Source of the DNA: Desulfonauticus sp. 38_4375
Lineage (GTDB): Bacteria; Desulfobacterota; Desulfovibrionia; Desulfovibrionales; Desulfonatronovibrionaceae
Length of the DNA: 37,750 bases
Direction: 5' to 3'
Assembly: GCA_001507915.1 (NCBI GenBank)
Contig: LGER01000013.1
Location: 1-37,750, forward strand
Below are positions 15,101 through 22,607 of the stretch, piece after piece (position 1 is the first letter of the stretch; each line of letters opens with the position of its first letter). A program made the translations under genes and the position numbers. The notes beneath the pieces were generated by a model. That model was not told where the DNA came from. It ran no database searches and saw only the letters and a program-made list of their open reading frames with translations.

Positions 15101-16194
15101 AACAAACTTAAATAAAGCTCTTTAGTTCTTTTATACATTGCCTCTAAAGAAAATTCCTGCTCCAGTTTCTCTGTATTAGCTGCTGGTAAACTCAGAGCTT
15201 TTTGTATATTTTCTAAAATAGAACAATTTGAATCTATAAACCTAATTCTAGGATAATATTCTTTAATTTCTTCAATACACTTGCTATATCTGGCCAAAAT
15301 AGGAAGCCCCCAAAACCCAGCTTCCAGAACCACTCCTGGCATTCCTTCTATACCTGGCTCAGAAGTAAAAAATAACAAATCAAAAACAGAATAGTATTTG
15401 TTTACATCCTTTACTTCACCAGTAAAAACAAAGTTCTCTTTAGCAAAAGAAGGGATTTTTGACTGCCAATATTCAATATTACCCCCTCCAACTATCAAAA
15501 ACAGAAAATTTTTATCTTGCTCCAATATCTTTAAAGCTGAATCTATAAAAAAATCCAGTCCCTTGCCCTTAGCAATCCTACCTACAAAGCCAATAATTTT
15601 CTGTTGATTATTGGTTACTATTTTCTCCCTTAATCCTCTATTAACATTATTCAAATCCACTTCAAGTCCATTATGAAGTATTAATATTTTATTTTTTAGA
15701 CCAAAGCTATTTTTTAGATAAAAATCAAGTGCTTCTTTAGATACAAAAAGAATTTTATCTGTAAATAAAAGATGTATAATGTTTTCTTCTAGAGCCTGTT
15801 TTTTTTTATGTATCCATGAAGAAGCATACCAGTGCAATTTAGCCAAGTGCACATTAGCTATCTTTACCTTTACTCCAGCTAAACTTGCAGCTAAAATCCC
15901 AGAAATATTTCCTCCCAGAGAATGAGTATGCACAATATCTGTCCCATATTTTTTAAATAAAGAGCTTAACTTATATATACCTACAGGGTCCCATTTTCCT
16001 TTTAAAGGAAGGAAATGGGTTTTAACGCCCAATTCTTCTAACTCAGAAAAAAATATTCCTTTATCCTTATAAGTTACTACATGAACCTCAAAATCTTTAG
16101 TAAGCAAAGGCAGCAAGGAACGAAGTCTTCTTTGTACCCCTCCTATGTTCAAGTTATTGGTAACTCTAAAAACTACAGGTTTATTCTTTAACAT
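15091..16194 (-). CDS. Glycosyltransferase family 4
   Basis: A 367-residue GT-B enzyme. The N-terminal domain has the acceptor loop NNLNIGGVQRRLRSLLPLL and 'GTDIVHTHSLGGNISGILAASLAGV', and the C-terminal domain starts IIGFVGRIAKGKGLDFFIDSALKI. The E-x7-E region is GIEGMPGVVLEAGFWGLPIL. The D-I-V-H-T-H and G-G-V-Q patterns are classic for GT4 family members. It is the first glycosyltransferase after larB, overlapping the larB 3' end by 14 bases, so a ribosome finishing larB can restart here. That makes it the join between the transporter/larB part and the glycan part of the operon. Confidence 0.9.
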   Translation of the reverse strand: MLKNKPVVFRVTNNLNIGGVQRRLRSLLPLLTKDFEVHVVTYKDKGIFFSELEELGVKTHFLPLKGKWDPVGIYKLSSLFKKYGTDIVHTHSLGGNISGILAASLAGVKVKIANVHLAKLHWYASSWIHKKKQALEENIIHLLFTDKILFVSKEALDFYLKNSFGLKNKILILHNGLEVDLNNVNRGLREKIVTNNQQKIIGFVGRIAKGKGLDFFIDSALKILEQDKNFLFLIVGGGNIEYWQSKIPSFAKENFVFTGEVKDVNKYYSVFDLLFFTSEPGIEGMPGVVLEAGFWGLPILARYSKCIEEIKEYYPRIRFIDSNCSILENIQKALSLPAANTEKLEQEFSLEAMYKRTKELYLSLLCA

Positions 16195-16951
16195 TTTGCA
16201 ATAAATTTAAAATCTTGCCTGCCAGCACCATGGCCCCAAAGCCATTATCAATATTCACCACGCCCAGGCCAGGTGCACAGGAGTTTAACATGGCCAGTAA
16301 GGCCGTAACTCCCTGAAAATGAGTACCATAGCCCACAGAAGTAGGCACTCCTATGATAGGTTGAGATAAAAGTCCAGCTAAAACGGAAGGAAGGGCGCCC
16401 TCCATGCCAGCAACGGCTATAATTACCCTGGATTGTTCTAAAAAAGAGAAATACGCTTCCAATCTATGCAGGCCAGCTATCCCCACATCAGCAATAAAAC
16501 CAACCCTATAATCAAAAAACAATCCGGTATAATAGGCCTCCAATCCCACCTTTACATCAGAAGAGCCAGCACAAACAACCAGTATATCTCCTTCTGGAGA
16601 AAGTGTGGGGTCCAATTTTTTATTAGCAACTAAAAGCTCTGCTTCTGAGGAATAAAAATGTAACTGAGAAGATAAATTTAAATTTTCATATTTATAATTA
16701 TCTAATTTGGTAATTAAAAAAGACCTGTTCTCTTTATAAAAATTTTCTACAATAACTTTTAGCTGCTCTACAGACTTGCCTTTGGCAAAAACTACCTCTT
16801 CAATGCCGGTTCTAAACTTTCTGGATTCATCCAAGCAAAGATCAGCATTAAGTCTCTTTAAGCTAAGTTTGCTAAGCTCTCTAAAAAAATCTTCTTTGGA
16901 TATGTTTTCTTTTTCTAAAAAGACATTTAACTTATCTAAAATATCACTCAT
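16181..16951 (-). CDS. larB: LarB, pyridinium-3,5-biscarboxylic acid mononucleotide synthase
   Basis: LarB starts nickel-pincer (NPN) cofactor synthesis. It carboxylates nicotinate adenine dinucleotide at C5 and releases AMP, giving the dinicotinate mononucleotide used by LarE and LarC to make the lactate-racemase cofactor. The 256-residue protein has the family N-terminus (R-x-x-R-x-G then EVVFAKGKS, 44-60) and the PurE-like core: CAGSSDVKVGLEA (127-139), GFIADVGIAGLHR (151-163), AVAGMEGALPSVLAGL, GVPTSVGYGTHF (201-212), and the catalytic-Cys loop NSCAPGLGVVNIDNGFGA with Cys225. It is not a purine PurE, given the N-terminal domain and the Cys loop. Its ATG overlaps the permease stop as TAATG, and the next gene overlaps its end by 14 bases. 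No larA, larC or larE is in the window. Confidence 0.93.
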   Translation of the reverse strand: MSDILDKLNVFLEKENISKEDFFRELSKLSLKRLNADLCLDESRKFRTGIEEVVFAKGKSVEQLKVIVENFYKENRSFLITKLDNYKYENLNLSSQLHFYSSEAELLVANKKLDPTLSPEGDILVVCAGSSDVKVGLEAYYTGLFFDYRVGFIADVGIAGLHRLEAYFSFLEQSRVIIAVAGMEGALPSVLAGLLSQPIIGVPTSVGYGTHFQGVTALLAMLNSCAPGLGVVNIDNGFGAMVLAGKILNLLQNVKE

Positions 16952-18729
16952 TACATAGTAAGCCTAAAAGTATCTGTTTCCAGTTTCTTCTCCAGTTTAT
17001 TGGCAAAAATACTCATGGAATAACAGCAGATAAAATAAAGCATGGCTACTGTTGTATAAATCTCAAAAGGATAAATCATAAGCCTGTTGTTCAAGCTTTG
17101 AGCTACAAAAGTAAGTTCTAAAACACCAATAACATAAGCCAGAGAAGTATCCTTAAAAATAGCAATGAATTGCCCTACTATAGCAGGAATCATCTGTTTT
17201 AAGGCCTGGGGCAAAATAATTTTACGCATGGTTTGGAAGTAAGTAAGTCCAGTACTATAGGCAGCTTCAAATTGTCCTTTGGGAATATTTTGAATGCCTC
17301 CTCTTACTATCTCAGCCAGGTAAGCGCCGGTAAAAATAGTAAGAGCAATAGTAGCACTCCAGAAAACATTAATATAAGTTTTAGTAAAGATGGGTACAAA
17401 AAAGTAAACCCAAAAAATAACCATAATTAAAGGATTGCCTCTAATCAATTCAATATACAAAAGAGAAGGTATTCTAAACAATCTATATTTACTGGTCCTG
17501 CCCAAACCAACTACAAGACCGATAAAAAAACTTACACTAATGGCAATAACAGACATAATAACAGAAAAGGCCAGGCCCCCTAGACCCCAAAAGAAATCTC
17601 CAGGCTCTTTGGAAGGAAAGCGCCAAATCAAAAGATAACGAAAATTATCCACCACCACTTTCCAGTTTAAGTTAATTATCCCTGACAAAGCTTTATATAT
17701 AAGAAAAATCAAAGCAGAGACAAAAGACACCTTTAAAACTAAAACTATAATTTTATTTAAAGCTACTAATAATCTATGTGTAAACAGGCTTAGTCCAGTT
17801 AGTTCCAGTTTATTTTCTTTTCTCTGGAATAATTTTCCTATCCAGGAAGATAGCTCTAAAATAAAACTAAAAGGAGAAAATACTATATCTGCCAAGATAT
17901 GTGTCCAGTTTTTATCTTCCTTTGGTACCAATTGCAGCTTGGCATTTACCAAGTTTAAAATTCCAGCAATAGAAAGGGATAAAGATAAATAAATAAAAGT
18001 AGCAGCTGTAGTAGCTTCAAAGCCTCTAAAGGTAAGTGATTCTATTTGTTGAGATTGCCAGCAAAGTTCAGGAACCCCCACCACCATGGCCAGAGATGAA
18101 TTTTTCATGTTATTTAAAAATTCACTACCCAGGGGTGGAATAATAGAGCGAAAAGCAAGGGGTAAAATAATTTTGCGTAATACCTGAAAATAAGAAAGGC
18201 CCGAAGAATAAGCCGCTTCTAACAATCCCTTGGGAATAGATTGGATACCAGCCCGAATAACCTCAGCCATAAAAGAACCTGTATAGATGGAAAGCCCCAG
18301 GGTTGCACTAATAAATTCATAATTTTGGGAAAATAAAAATTCTCTCCAGGCTTCAGGCAAGGCTTGAGGCAAAGCAAAATACCAGAAAAAAAGCTGAACT
18401 AACAAAGGAGTATTGCGAAAAAACTCTACATAGACAGTGGAAAAATAATAGTAAGGTTTAAAAGAGGATAGCCTACCCAATCCAAAAATAATACCCAGAA
18501 GTAAAGCTAAACCAGAACTAATAAGAGAAATTTCAACTGTTAGCTTTAAACCTCTGATTAAGTAATACCCTAAATTTTCGCCATAAGTTTCATTAACTGT
18601 ATAAAGCACAGACCAATCAAACTTATAGCCAAAATCAAAAACAAATCCCCAGTAATAAACCAGGCTCACTAAAACGCTAAGTAAGAGTACATTTTGCAAC
18701 CAGTTTCTTTCTAAAATATAGCGCCACAT
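16951..18729 (-). CDS. Polar amino-acid ABC transporter permease, two permease domains in one chain
   Basis: A 592-residue protein made of two homologous His/Glu/Gln-type permease units in tandem. Each has its ATPase-contact EAA loop: residues about 162-193 (IQSIPKGLLEAAYSSGLSYF then QVLRKIILP) and about 479-508 (IQNIPKGQFEAAYSTGLTYF then QTMRKIILP). The units are joined by a linker of about 60 residues (about 265-325) with an extra hydrophobic segment. Most members of this family are separate proteins of about 220-250 residues. A single gene implies a fixed 1:1 heterodimer importing amino acids with the GlnQ-like ATPase and binding protein just upstream. The ATG at 18729 has only a weak GTAGAGA upstream. 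A terminator-like hairpin lies between it and the binding-protein gene. Its stop overlaps larB. Confidence 0.92.
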   Translation of the reverse strand: MWRYILERNWLQNVLLLSVLVSLVYYWGFVFDFGYKFDWSVLYTVNETYGENLGYYLIRGLKLTVEISLISSGLALLLGIIFGLGRLSSFKPYYYFSTVYVEFFRNTPLLVQLFFWYFALPQALPEAWREFLFSQNYEFISATLGLSIYTGSFMAEVIRAGIQSIPKGLLEAAYSSGLSYFQVLRKIILPLAFRSIIPPLGSEFLNNMKNSSLAMVVGVPELCWQSQQIESLTFRGFEATTAATFIYLSLSLSIAGILNLVNAKLQLVPKEDKNWTHILADIVFSPFSFILELSSWIGKLFQRKENKLELTGLSLFTHRLLVALNKIIVLVLKVSFVSALIFLIYKALSGIINLNWKVVVDNFRYLLIWRFPSKEPGDFFWGLGGLAFSVIMSVIAISVSFFIGLVVGLGRTSKYRLFRIPSLLYIELIRGNPLIMVIFWVYFFVPIFTKTYINVFWSATIALTIFTGAYLAEIVRGGIQNIPKGQFEAAYSTGLTYFQTMRKIILPQALKQMIPAIVGQFIAIFKDTSLAYVIGVLELTFVAQSLNNRLMIYPFEIYTTVAMLYFICCYSMSIFANKLEKKLETDTFRLTM

Positions 18730-18760
18730 TCTCTACATCCATTAAAGAGTTTTTTGATAA

Positions 18761-18790
18761 AAAAAGGCCCAGGGCACACCCCGGGCCTTT
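18761..18790 (-). terminator. Intrinsic terminator/attenuator between binding protein and permease
   Basis: Read on the minus strand, AAAGGCCC+GGGG pairs with CCCT+GGGCCTTT around a short loop, with one mismatch, and is followed by seven T residues. It lies in the 77-base gap inside an otherwise contiguous transporter operon, so it probably lowers permease/larB/glycan transcription relative to the abundant binding protein. Confidence 0.87.
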
Positions 18791-18806
18791 ATAACTACTT
18801 ATTTTT

Positions 18807-19634
18807 TTAGGGCCACATTTCAATAGTACGAGTAAGAGGAAAGTAATAAGGAGTATCTGGGCCATACCACTTGTTGTAAATCTTCATATAAGTACCATCT
18901 TTCCACATATCTTGAATAGCAAAATTAACAGCATCTCTCCAATCAGAATCATTTTCAGGTAAGCCAATGCCATAAGGCTCATCGCTAAAAAAATCGCCTA
19001 CCAGTTCATACTTACCAGGTTCTTTAGCTGCATAACCAAGCAAAATAGTGGAGTCAGTAGTCCAGCCAGCAACTCTATCCATTTTTAAGGCTTGGAAACA
19101 CTCTGACTCTTTTTGAAAAGAGATAACATTCTTTTCATAATTGGGGTCACCAAGTTTCTTTAACAAATTCTTTACATTAATTTCAGAAGTAGTTCCCTGC
19201 TGAGTAGCAATCTTTTTGCCAATAAAGTCTTCCCATTTTTTATAAAGACCTTTTTTGGCCAAAATCTTCTGCCCATCAAAAAAGTAAGTAATGGAAAAGT
19301 CTATGGACTTATCCCTTTCTCTTTTATGGGTCATATTGGCTACAGACATGTCAATTCTGCCTTGCTGGACAAAAGCAATTCTGGTCTTGTTGTTTACAGC
19401 CACTCTTTCCAGCTTGCAGCCAAGTCTTCTGGCAATTTCTTCAGCAATATCCACATCAAAGCCAACCCACTCGCCCTTTTCATTATAAAAGGCCCCTGGA
19501 ATGGAATCGGTCATGATTCCAGCCCGAATCACTTTGGTCTTCATTACCCTTTCATAAGTAGGGCCAGCATAGGCCAAACTGGCCAGCACCAAAACCGCAA
19601 TCATTCCCAAAAACACAGTTCTTAGTTTAAACAT
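18807..19634 (-). CDS. Periplasmic amino-acid-binding protein of an ABC importer
   Basis: A 275-residue solute-binding protein of the family-3 (PF00497) type. Residues 1-23 are a signal peptide with cleavage likely after A-Y-A. The mature part shows the family layout: VIRAGIMTDSIPGAFYNEKG, WVGFDVDIAEEIARRLGCKL, RIAFVQQGRIDMSVANMTHKRER (the IDM..ANMT..ER strand that contacts the ligand carboxylate), KKIATQQGTTSEINVKNL, and EPYGIGLPENDSDWRDAVNF near the end. Ligands in the family are polar amino acids; which one is not readable. A strong GGGAGGGG Shine-Dalgarno precedes the ATG. It sits 47 bases after the ATPase gene and upstream of the attenuator at 18761-18790. Confidence 0.94.
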   Translation of the reverse strand: MFKLRTVFLGMIAVLVLASLAYAGPTYERVMKTKVIRAGIMTDSIPGAFYNEKGEWVGFDVDIAEEIARRLGCKLERVAVNNKTRIAFVQQGRIDMSVANMTHKRERDKSIDFSITYFFDGQKILAKKGLYKKWEDFIGKKIATQQGTTSEINVKNLLKKLGDPNYEKNVISFQKESECFQALKMDRVAGWTTDSTILLGYAAKEPGKYELVGDFFSDEPYGIGLPENDSDWRDAVNFAIQDMWKDGTYMKIYNKWYGPDTPYYFPLTRTIEMWP

Positions 19635-19681
19635 AAAAACCCCTCCCTTTTGTATTTTTAAAGTTATACCCTAAAAACCTC

Positions 19682-20410
19682 TTAATGACTCAAAATTTTA
19701 CTCAAAAACAACTTGGTCCGTTCACTCTTGGGATTATTAAAAAAGGCATCAGGAGTATTTTCTTCTATCAGCCTGCCATCATCCATAAAAATGACTCTAT
19801 CTGCCACTTCCTTGGCAAACCCCATCTCATGAGTAACCACCACCATGGTCATTCCCTCTCTGGCCAACCCCTTCATAACATCCAAAACTTCATTAATCAT
19901 TTCCGGGTCCAGGGCTGAAGTGGGCTCATCAAAAAGCATAATCTTAGGCCGCATGGCCAGGCCCCTGGCAATAGCTACTCTTTGCTGTTGTCCTCCAGAA
20001 AGCTGAGGGGGATAGACATTGGCCTTGTCAGGAATATTTACTTTGGCCAAAAGTTCCATAGCTAAATCTTCAGCTTCCCGCACATCCATTTTACGCACTA
20101 AAATGGGGGCTAAAGTAATATTTTCCAAAACGGTCATGTGGGGATAAAGATTAAATTGCTGAAAAACAAAACCTATTTCTGCACGCAAGGCTGTAAGGTT
20201 GGTCTTGGGAGAATTTACATCCACTCCATCTACTAAAATTTTACCCTTTTGAATGGGCTCTAGCCTGTTAATACAGCGGATAAGGGTACTCTTGCCCGAC
20301 CCACTAGGCCCGCAAATAACAACAACCTCACCCTTTTTTATTTCTAAATTGATATCCTTAAGCACATGATGTTCACCAAACCACTTGTTTACATGCTCTA
20401 TCTTTATCAA
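19682..20410 (-). CDS. Polar amino-acid ABC transporter ATPase (GlnQ-like)
   Basis: A 242-residue cytosolic ATPase that powers the importer encoded by the next two genes. From the chosen start: Walker [10 protein letters not shown] (34-42), Q-loop [13 protein letters not shown], the signature LSGGQQQR, Walker [15 protein letters not shown], and switch His in [15 protein letters not shown]. The start is a TTG at 20410, giving an N-terminus ([11 protein letters not shown]) that matches the family start and has AAGGAGAGGG upstream. GTG at 20419 is an alternative. A longer reading from TTG at 20488 would add residues that run through a leader hairpin and do not look like this family. It is the first protein gene of the run leading to msbA. 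Confidence 0.92.
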   Translation of the reverse strand: MIKIEHVNKWFGEHHVLKDINLEIKKGEVVVICGPSGSGKSTLIRCINRLEPIQKGKILVDGVDVNSPKTNLTALRAEIGFVFQQFNLYPHMTVLENITLAPILVRKMDVREAEDLAMELLAKVNIPDKANVYPPQLSGGQQQRVAIARGLAMRPKIMLFDEPTSALDPEMINEVLDVMKGLAREGMTMVVVTHEMGFAKEVADRVIFMDDGRLIEENTPDAFFNNPKSERTKLFLSKILSH

Positions 20411-20455
20411 CGCTAACACCCTCTCCTTAAACGAATTGACGCAAAAAACCTTAGC

Positions 20456-20494
20456 AAAGAGCTTTCCCCTTAGCAAGAAGGGAAACAACTCTTT
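20456..20494 (-). other. Imperfect hairpin in the ATPase gene leader
   Basis: On the minus strand, AAAGAG..TTTCCCTT pairs with AAGGGGAAA..CTCTTT, with a small bulge, around a CTTGCT loop. A run of six T follows about 9 bases after the stem. It lies between tRNA-Arg and the ATPase start, so it could end the tRNA transcript or act as a leader structure. The T run is not adjacent, so termination is uncertain. Confidence 0.45.
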
Positions 20495-20527
20495 AAATAA
20501 TTTATAAAGACTGTTTTAAAGGTAAAA

Positions 20528-20604
20528 TGGCCCGCCCTGAGGGATTCGAACCCCCGACCTGCGGATTCGAAGTCCGACGCTCTATCCAGCTGAGCTAAGG
20601 GCGG
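20528..20604 (-). tRNA. tRNA-Arg (anticodon TCG)
   Basis: A 77-base tRNA with encoded 3' CCA. The acceptor stem CCGCCCT pairs with AGGGCGG, and the discriminator is G. The D-arm (TTAGCTCAGCTGGATAGAGC) is typical. The anticodon loop CTTCGAA gives TCG, which can read CGN codons. The T-loop is GTTCGAATC. Only 12 bases separate its 5' end from the stop of the small membrane-peptide gene, leaving no room for its own promoter, so it is probably cut from a shared transcript. Confidence 0.96.
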
Positions 20605-20616
20605 GAAATAAAAAAG

Positions 20617-20700
20617 CTATTTGCCAGAATCAAGCTTTAAACCAGTGATAATTAAGGCAAGAGCAATCAAAGCTACCAACAAAATAAATCCAGGACCCAT
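20617..20700 (-). CDS. 27-residue single-span membrane peptide
   Basis: This small reading frame is MGPGFILLVALIALALIITG followed by LKLDSGK and a TAG stop. It begins with ATG and has a very good Shine-Dalgarno (GGGAGG) 5 bases upstream. Residues about 5-20 are one hydrophobic helix, and the Lys residues on the C-terminal side suggest that end is in the cytosol. No family is recognised. By size and layout it resembles small membrane peptides that bind and stabilise larger complexes, but that is analogy only. It lies between the 5'-nucleotidase gene and tRNA-Arg, in the same direction. Composition, start signal and membrane character argue against chance, but conservation could not be checked. 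Confidence 0.62.
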   Translation of the reverse strand: MGPGFILLVALIALALIITGLKLDSGK

Positions 20701-20771
20701 AGCACCCTCCCATATTCTTTTAAAATTTTTTATCTAACCTTTTTTTTATCCAAGAGCAATAAAAAGATTTT

Positions 20772-20790
20772 CTCTAGAGTTCCTCCAGAG
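20772..20790 (-). terminator. Possible weak terminator at the end of the 5'-nucleotidase gene
   Basis: On the minus strand, CTCTGGAG-GAA-CTCTAGAG forms an 8-bp stem with one G-T pair and includes the gene's own TAG. It is followed by AAAATCTTTTTATT. The stem is short and the T run is offset, so read-through into the peptide/tRNA-Arg unit is likely. Confidence 0.4.
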
Positions 20791-22480
20791 GATAAAATTC
20801 TTCCTCTACTCCTCTAAGTAATTTTCTTTCTTGCACAAATTCCAAAAAGACCTCTGCATCAATAAAACCAAGATCTTCCTTAGCTTTTATCTTCTTAAAA
20901 TCTAAATAAAAATCACCCCCCCTGGCAACAAAGCTATTGGTTACCAATAGATACTTTTCTTCTAACTTTAGAGGTTCCCATCTATTATTGCGATATATGA
21001 CCAAATCCACTATTCGCCTTCCCAAGGGATTAGCCTTTCTCAACTTAAACTTAGCTCCATACAGGTAGGGAAAAGGACCAGTCCTACCCTGCAAAGCTCT
21101 ATCCACTGCTTTTTCTAAAATAGTCTTCAACTCCTTTCCAGACAGTTCAAACAAAACCAGGCTGTTACCAAAGGGCAAGACTTCGTAAATATCAGCCACG
21201 GTAATGGGCCCTTTAGCTAGGGAAGTCCTTACTCCACCAGCATTTTGCAAAGCAAGATCTACCTCCAGATATTTAGTTTTTAAATACATAGACTTAGCTA
21301 CCAAGGGAGCTAAGTCATTTCTTTTATCTGTTTGAGGTATACGAATATTACTCAAACTTTTAAGGGCTTTTCCTACTACTTTCTTTTTGAGTTTTTCTAC
21401 TTCTTTGGAGTAATCCAGTATGTTTTGTTCTACTTTCTTATTCTTTTGAGAAGATACAAAGAAAGCCTTTTGCCTTGCTGTTAAGCCCTGTATTCCTGTT
21501 TTCGAACCAAGCAAAAATATAATTCTAGAGTCCTTTTGCCAGCTATTTTCTAAAATTACACCTCGTCTATCAAAAGCCACCTTAAGATCACCTAGTACAT
21601 ACCCCCACTTCCAGGCAGTAACCACTAGGACAGGTTTATTATGGTTATATACAATAGTAGGATAAGGTCCTTCAGAAGGAAGTCCTAACTCCTCTAGTTT
21701 TCCTAAAGGTGTATGAGAATGTCCTCCTACAATAATGTCAATATCCTCTACTTCCCGGGCTAGTTTTATATCCTGTTTATATCCAAGATGACTTAAGACT
21801 ATTACTTTATTTATACCCATCTTTTTAAAAAGCTGAACAAAATCAGAAGCAACTTTTTTTACATCTTTAAAGCCTATGTTATTACCAGGACTAGATATGT
21901 TTTGAGTGTCTGGAGTAGTTAATCCTAAGATAGCCACCTTTTCCCTTCCTATTTGCATAATAATATACTTTTTAATCTTACTTTGTAACTTATTTGGTTT
22001 TTTAAAATAAATATTAGCACAGAGAATAGGAAAATTGGCCCTGGAAACAAATTTCTGCCAAAGGACTTCAGGCCCCTTATCAAACTCATGATTTCCAAGA
22101 ACCATAGCATCTAAACTTAAAAGATTTAGACTGGTAATATCTGCTATTCCTTGAAAAAAGGTATAATAAAGAGTACCCTGAACTGCATCTCCTGCATGTA
22201 AAAAAAGAATATTTTTATCTTGTTTTTTTTCTTTTTGGACATAATCAGCAATATAGGCATATCCACCCACCAAAATTTTGCTATTACCTTTTTTCTGCTT
22301 ATTTATGGTTAAAGCCAAAGGGTTTAAGTGAGAATGAGTGTCGTTTACATGTATAATTCTAAGAACAAAACTTTCTGAAAGATCTTTACTGTTTATAATC
22401 TCTTGCTTTTTTACACAAGAAACAACAATAGCACTCAGCAAAAAAATACAAACTACCAACAGCCATCTTTTTTTTCTCAT
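20774..22480 (-). CDS. 5'-nucleotidase / UshA-like metallophosphatase lipoprotein
   Basis: A 568-residue exported phosphatase releasing nucleosides or phosphate from nucleotides in the periplasm. The N-terminus has a signal with a lipobox-like V-V-S-C ending at Cys22, so it is probably a lipoprotein. The metallophosphatase domain shows HVNDTHSH (44-51), VLGNHEFDKGP near residue 133, and GGHSHTPLG. The 5'-nucleotidase C-terminal domain shows NAGGVRTSLAKGPITVADIY, EVLPFGNSLVLFELSGKEL, and ARGGDFY near the end, a substrate-base contact region. The 'SKTGIQGLTARQKAFF' segment between the domains is less usual. A GGAGAGG Shine-Dalgarno lies before the ATG. It is transcribed away from the orphan binding-protein gene, separated by 127 bases. 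Confidence 0.92.
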   Translation of the reverse strand: MRKKRWLLVVCIFLLSAIVVSCVKKQEIINSKDLSESFVLRIIHVNDTHSHLNPLALTINKQKKGNSKILVGGYAYIADYVQKEKKQDKNILFLHAGDAVQGTLYYTFFQGIADITSLNLLSLDAMVLGNHEFDKGPEVLWQKFVSRANFPILCANIYFKKPNKLQSKIKKYIIMQIGREKVAILGLTTPDTQNISSPGNNIGFKDVKKVASDFVQLFKKMGINKVIVLSHLGYKQDIKLAREVEDIDIIVGGHSHTPLGKLEELGLPSEGPYPTIVYNHNKPVLVVTAWKWGYVLGDLKVAFDRRGVILENSWQKDSRIIFLLGSKTGIQGLTARQKAFFVSSQKNKKVEQNILDYSKEVEKLKKKVVGKALKSLSNIRIPQTDKRNDLAPLVAKSMYLKTKYLEVDLALQNAGGVRTSLAKGPITVADIYEVLPFGNSLVLFELSGKELKTILEKAVDRALQGRTGPFPYLYGAKFKLRKANPLGRRIVDLVIYRNNRWEPLKLEEKYLLVTNSFVARGGDFYLDFKKIKAKEDLGFIDAEVFLEFVQERKLLRGVEEEFYPLEEL

Positions 22481-22607
22481 AAATCCTCTCCTTGCCTATC
22501 TGGCCTTAATTTAGCCAAGTGTTATCGAAAAAATTTTATAGACAAGAAAAAAATAATTCACTAAGCTCACTCTTTTTAAAGAAATCTGTACTGGAGGGGT
22601 AAAATAT

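Noticed and set aside
7929-16194. Glycosyltransferase cluster as a complete Wzx/Wzy O-antigen locus
   Set aside because: No Wzx flippase, Wzz chain-length regulator, initiating sugar-phosphate transferase or nucleotide-sugar synthesis gene is present; it fits core-type or short-chain glycan assembly better.
18677-18865. 62-residue frame across the binding protein/permease gap
   Set aside because: It spans the terminator hairpin and overlaps both real genes in another frame, with no ribosome site.
20411-20488. 26-residue N-terminal extension of the ABC ATPase
   Set aside because: It starts at a TTG inside the leader hairpin. Family members begin at the IKIEHV segment, and AAGGAGAGGG supports the later start.
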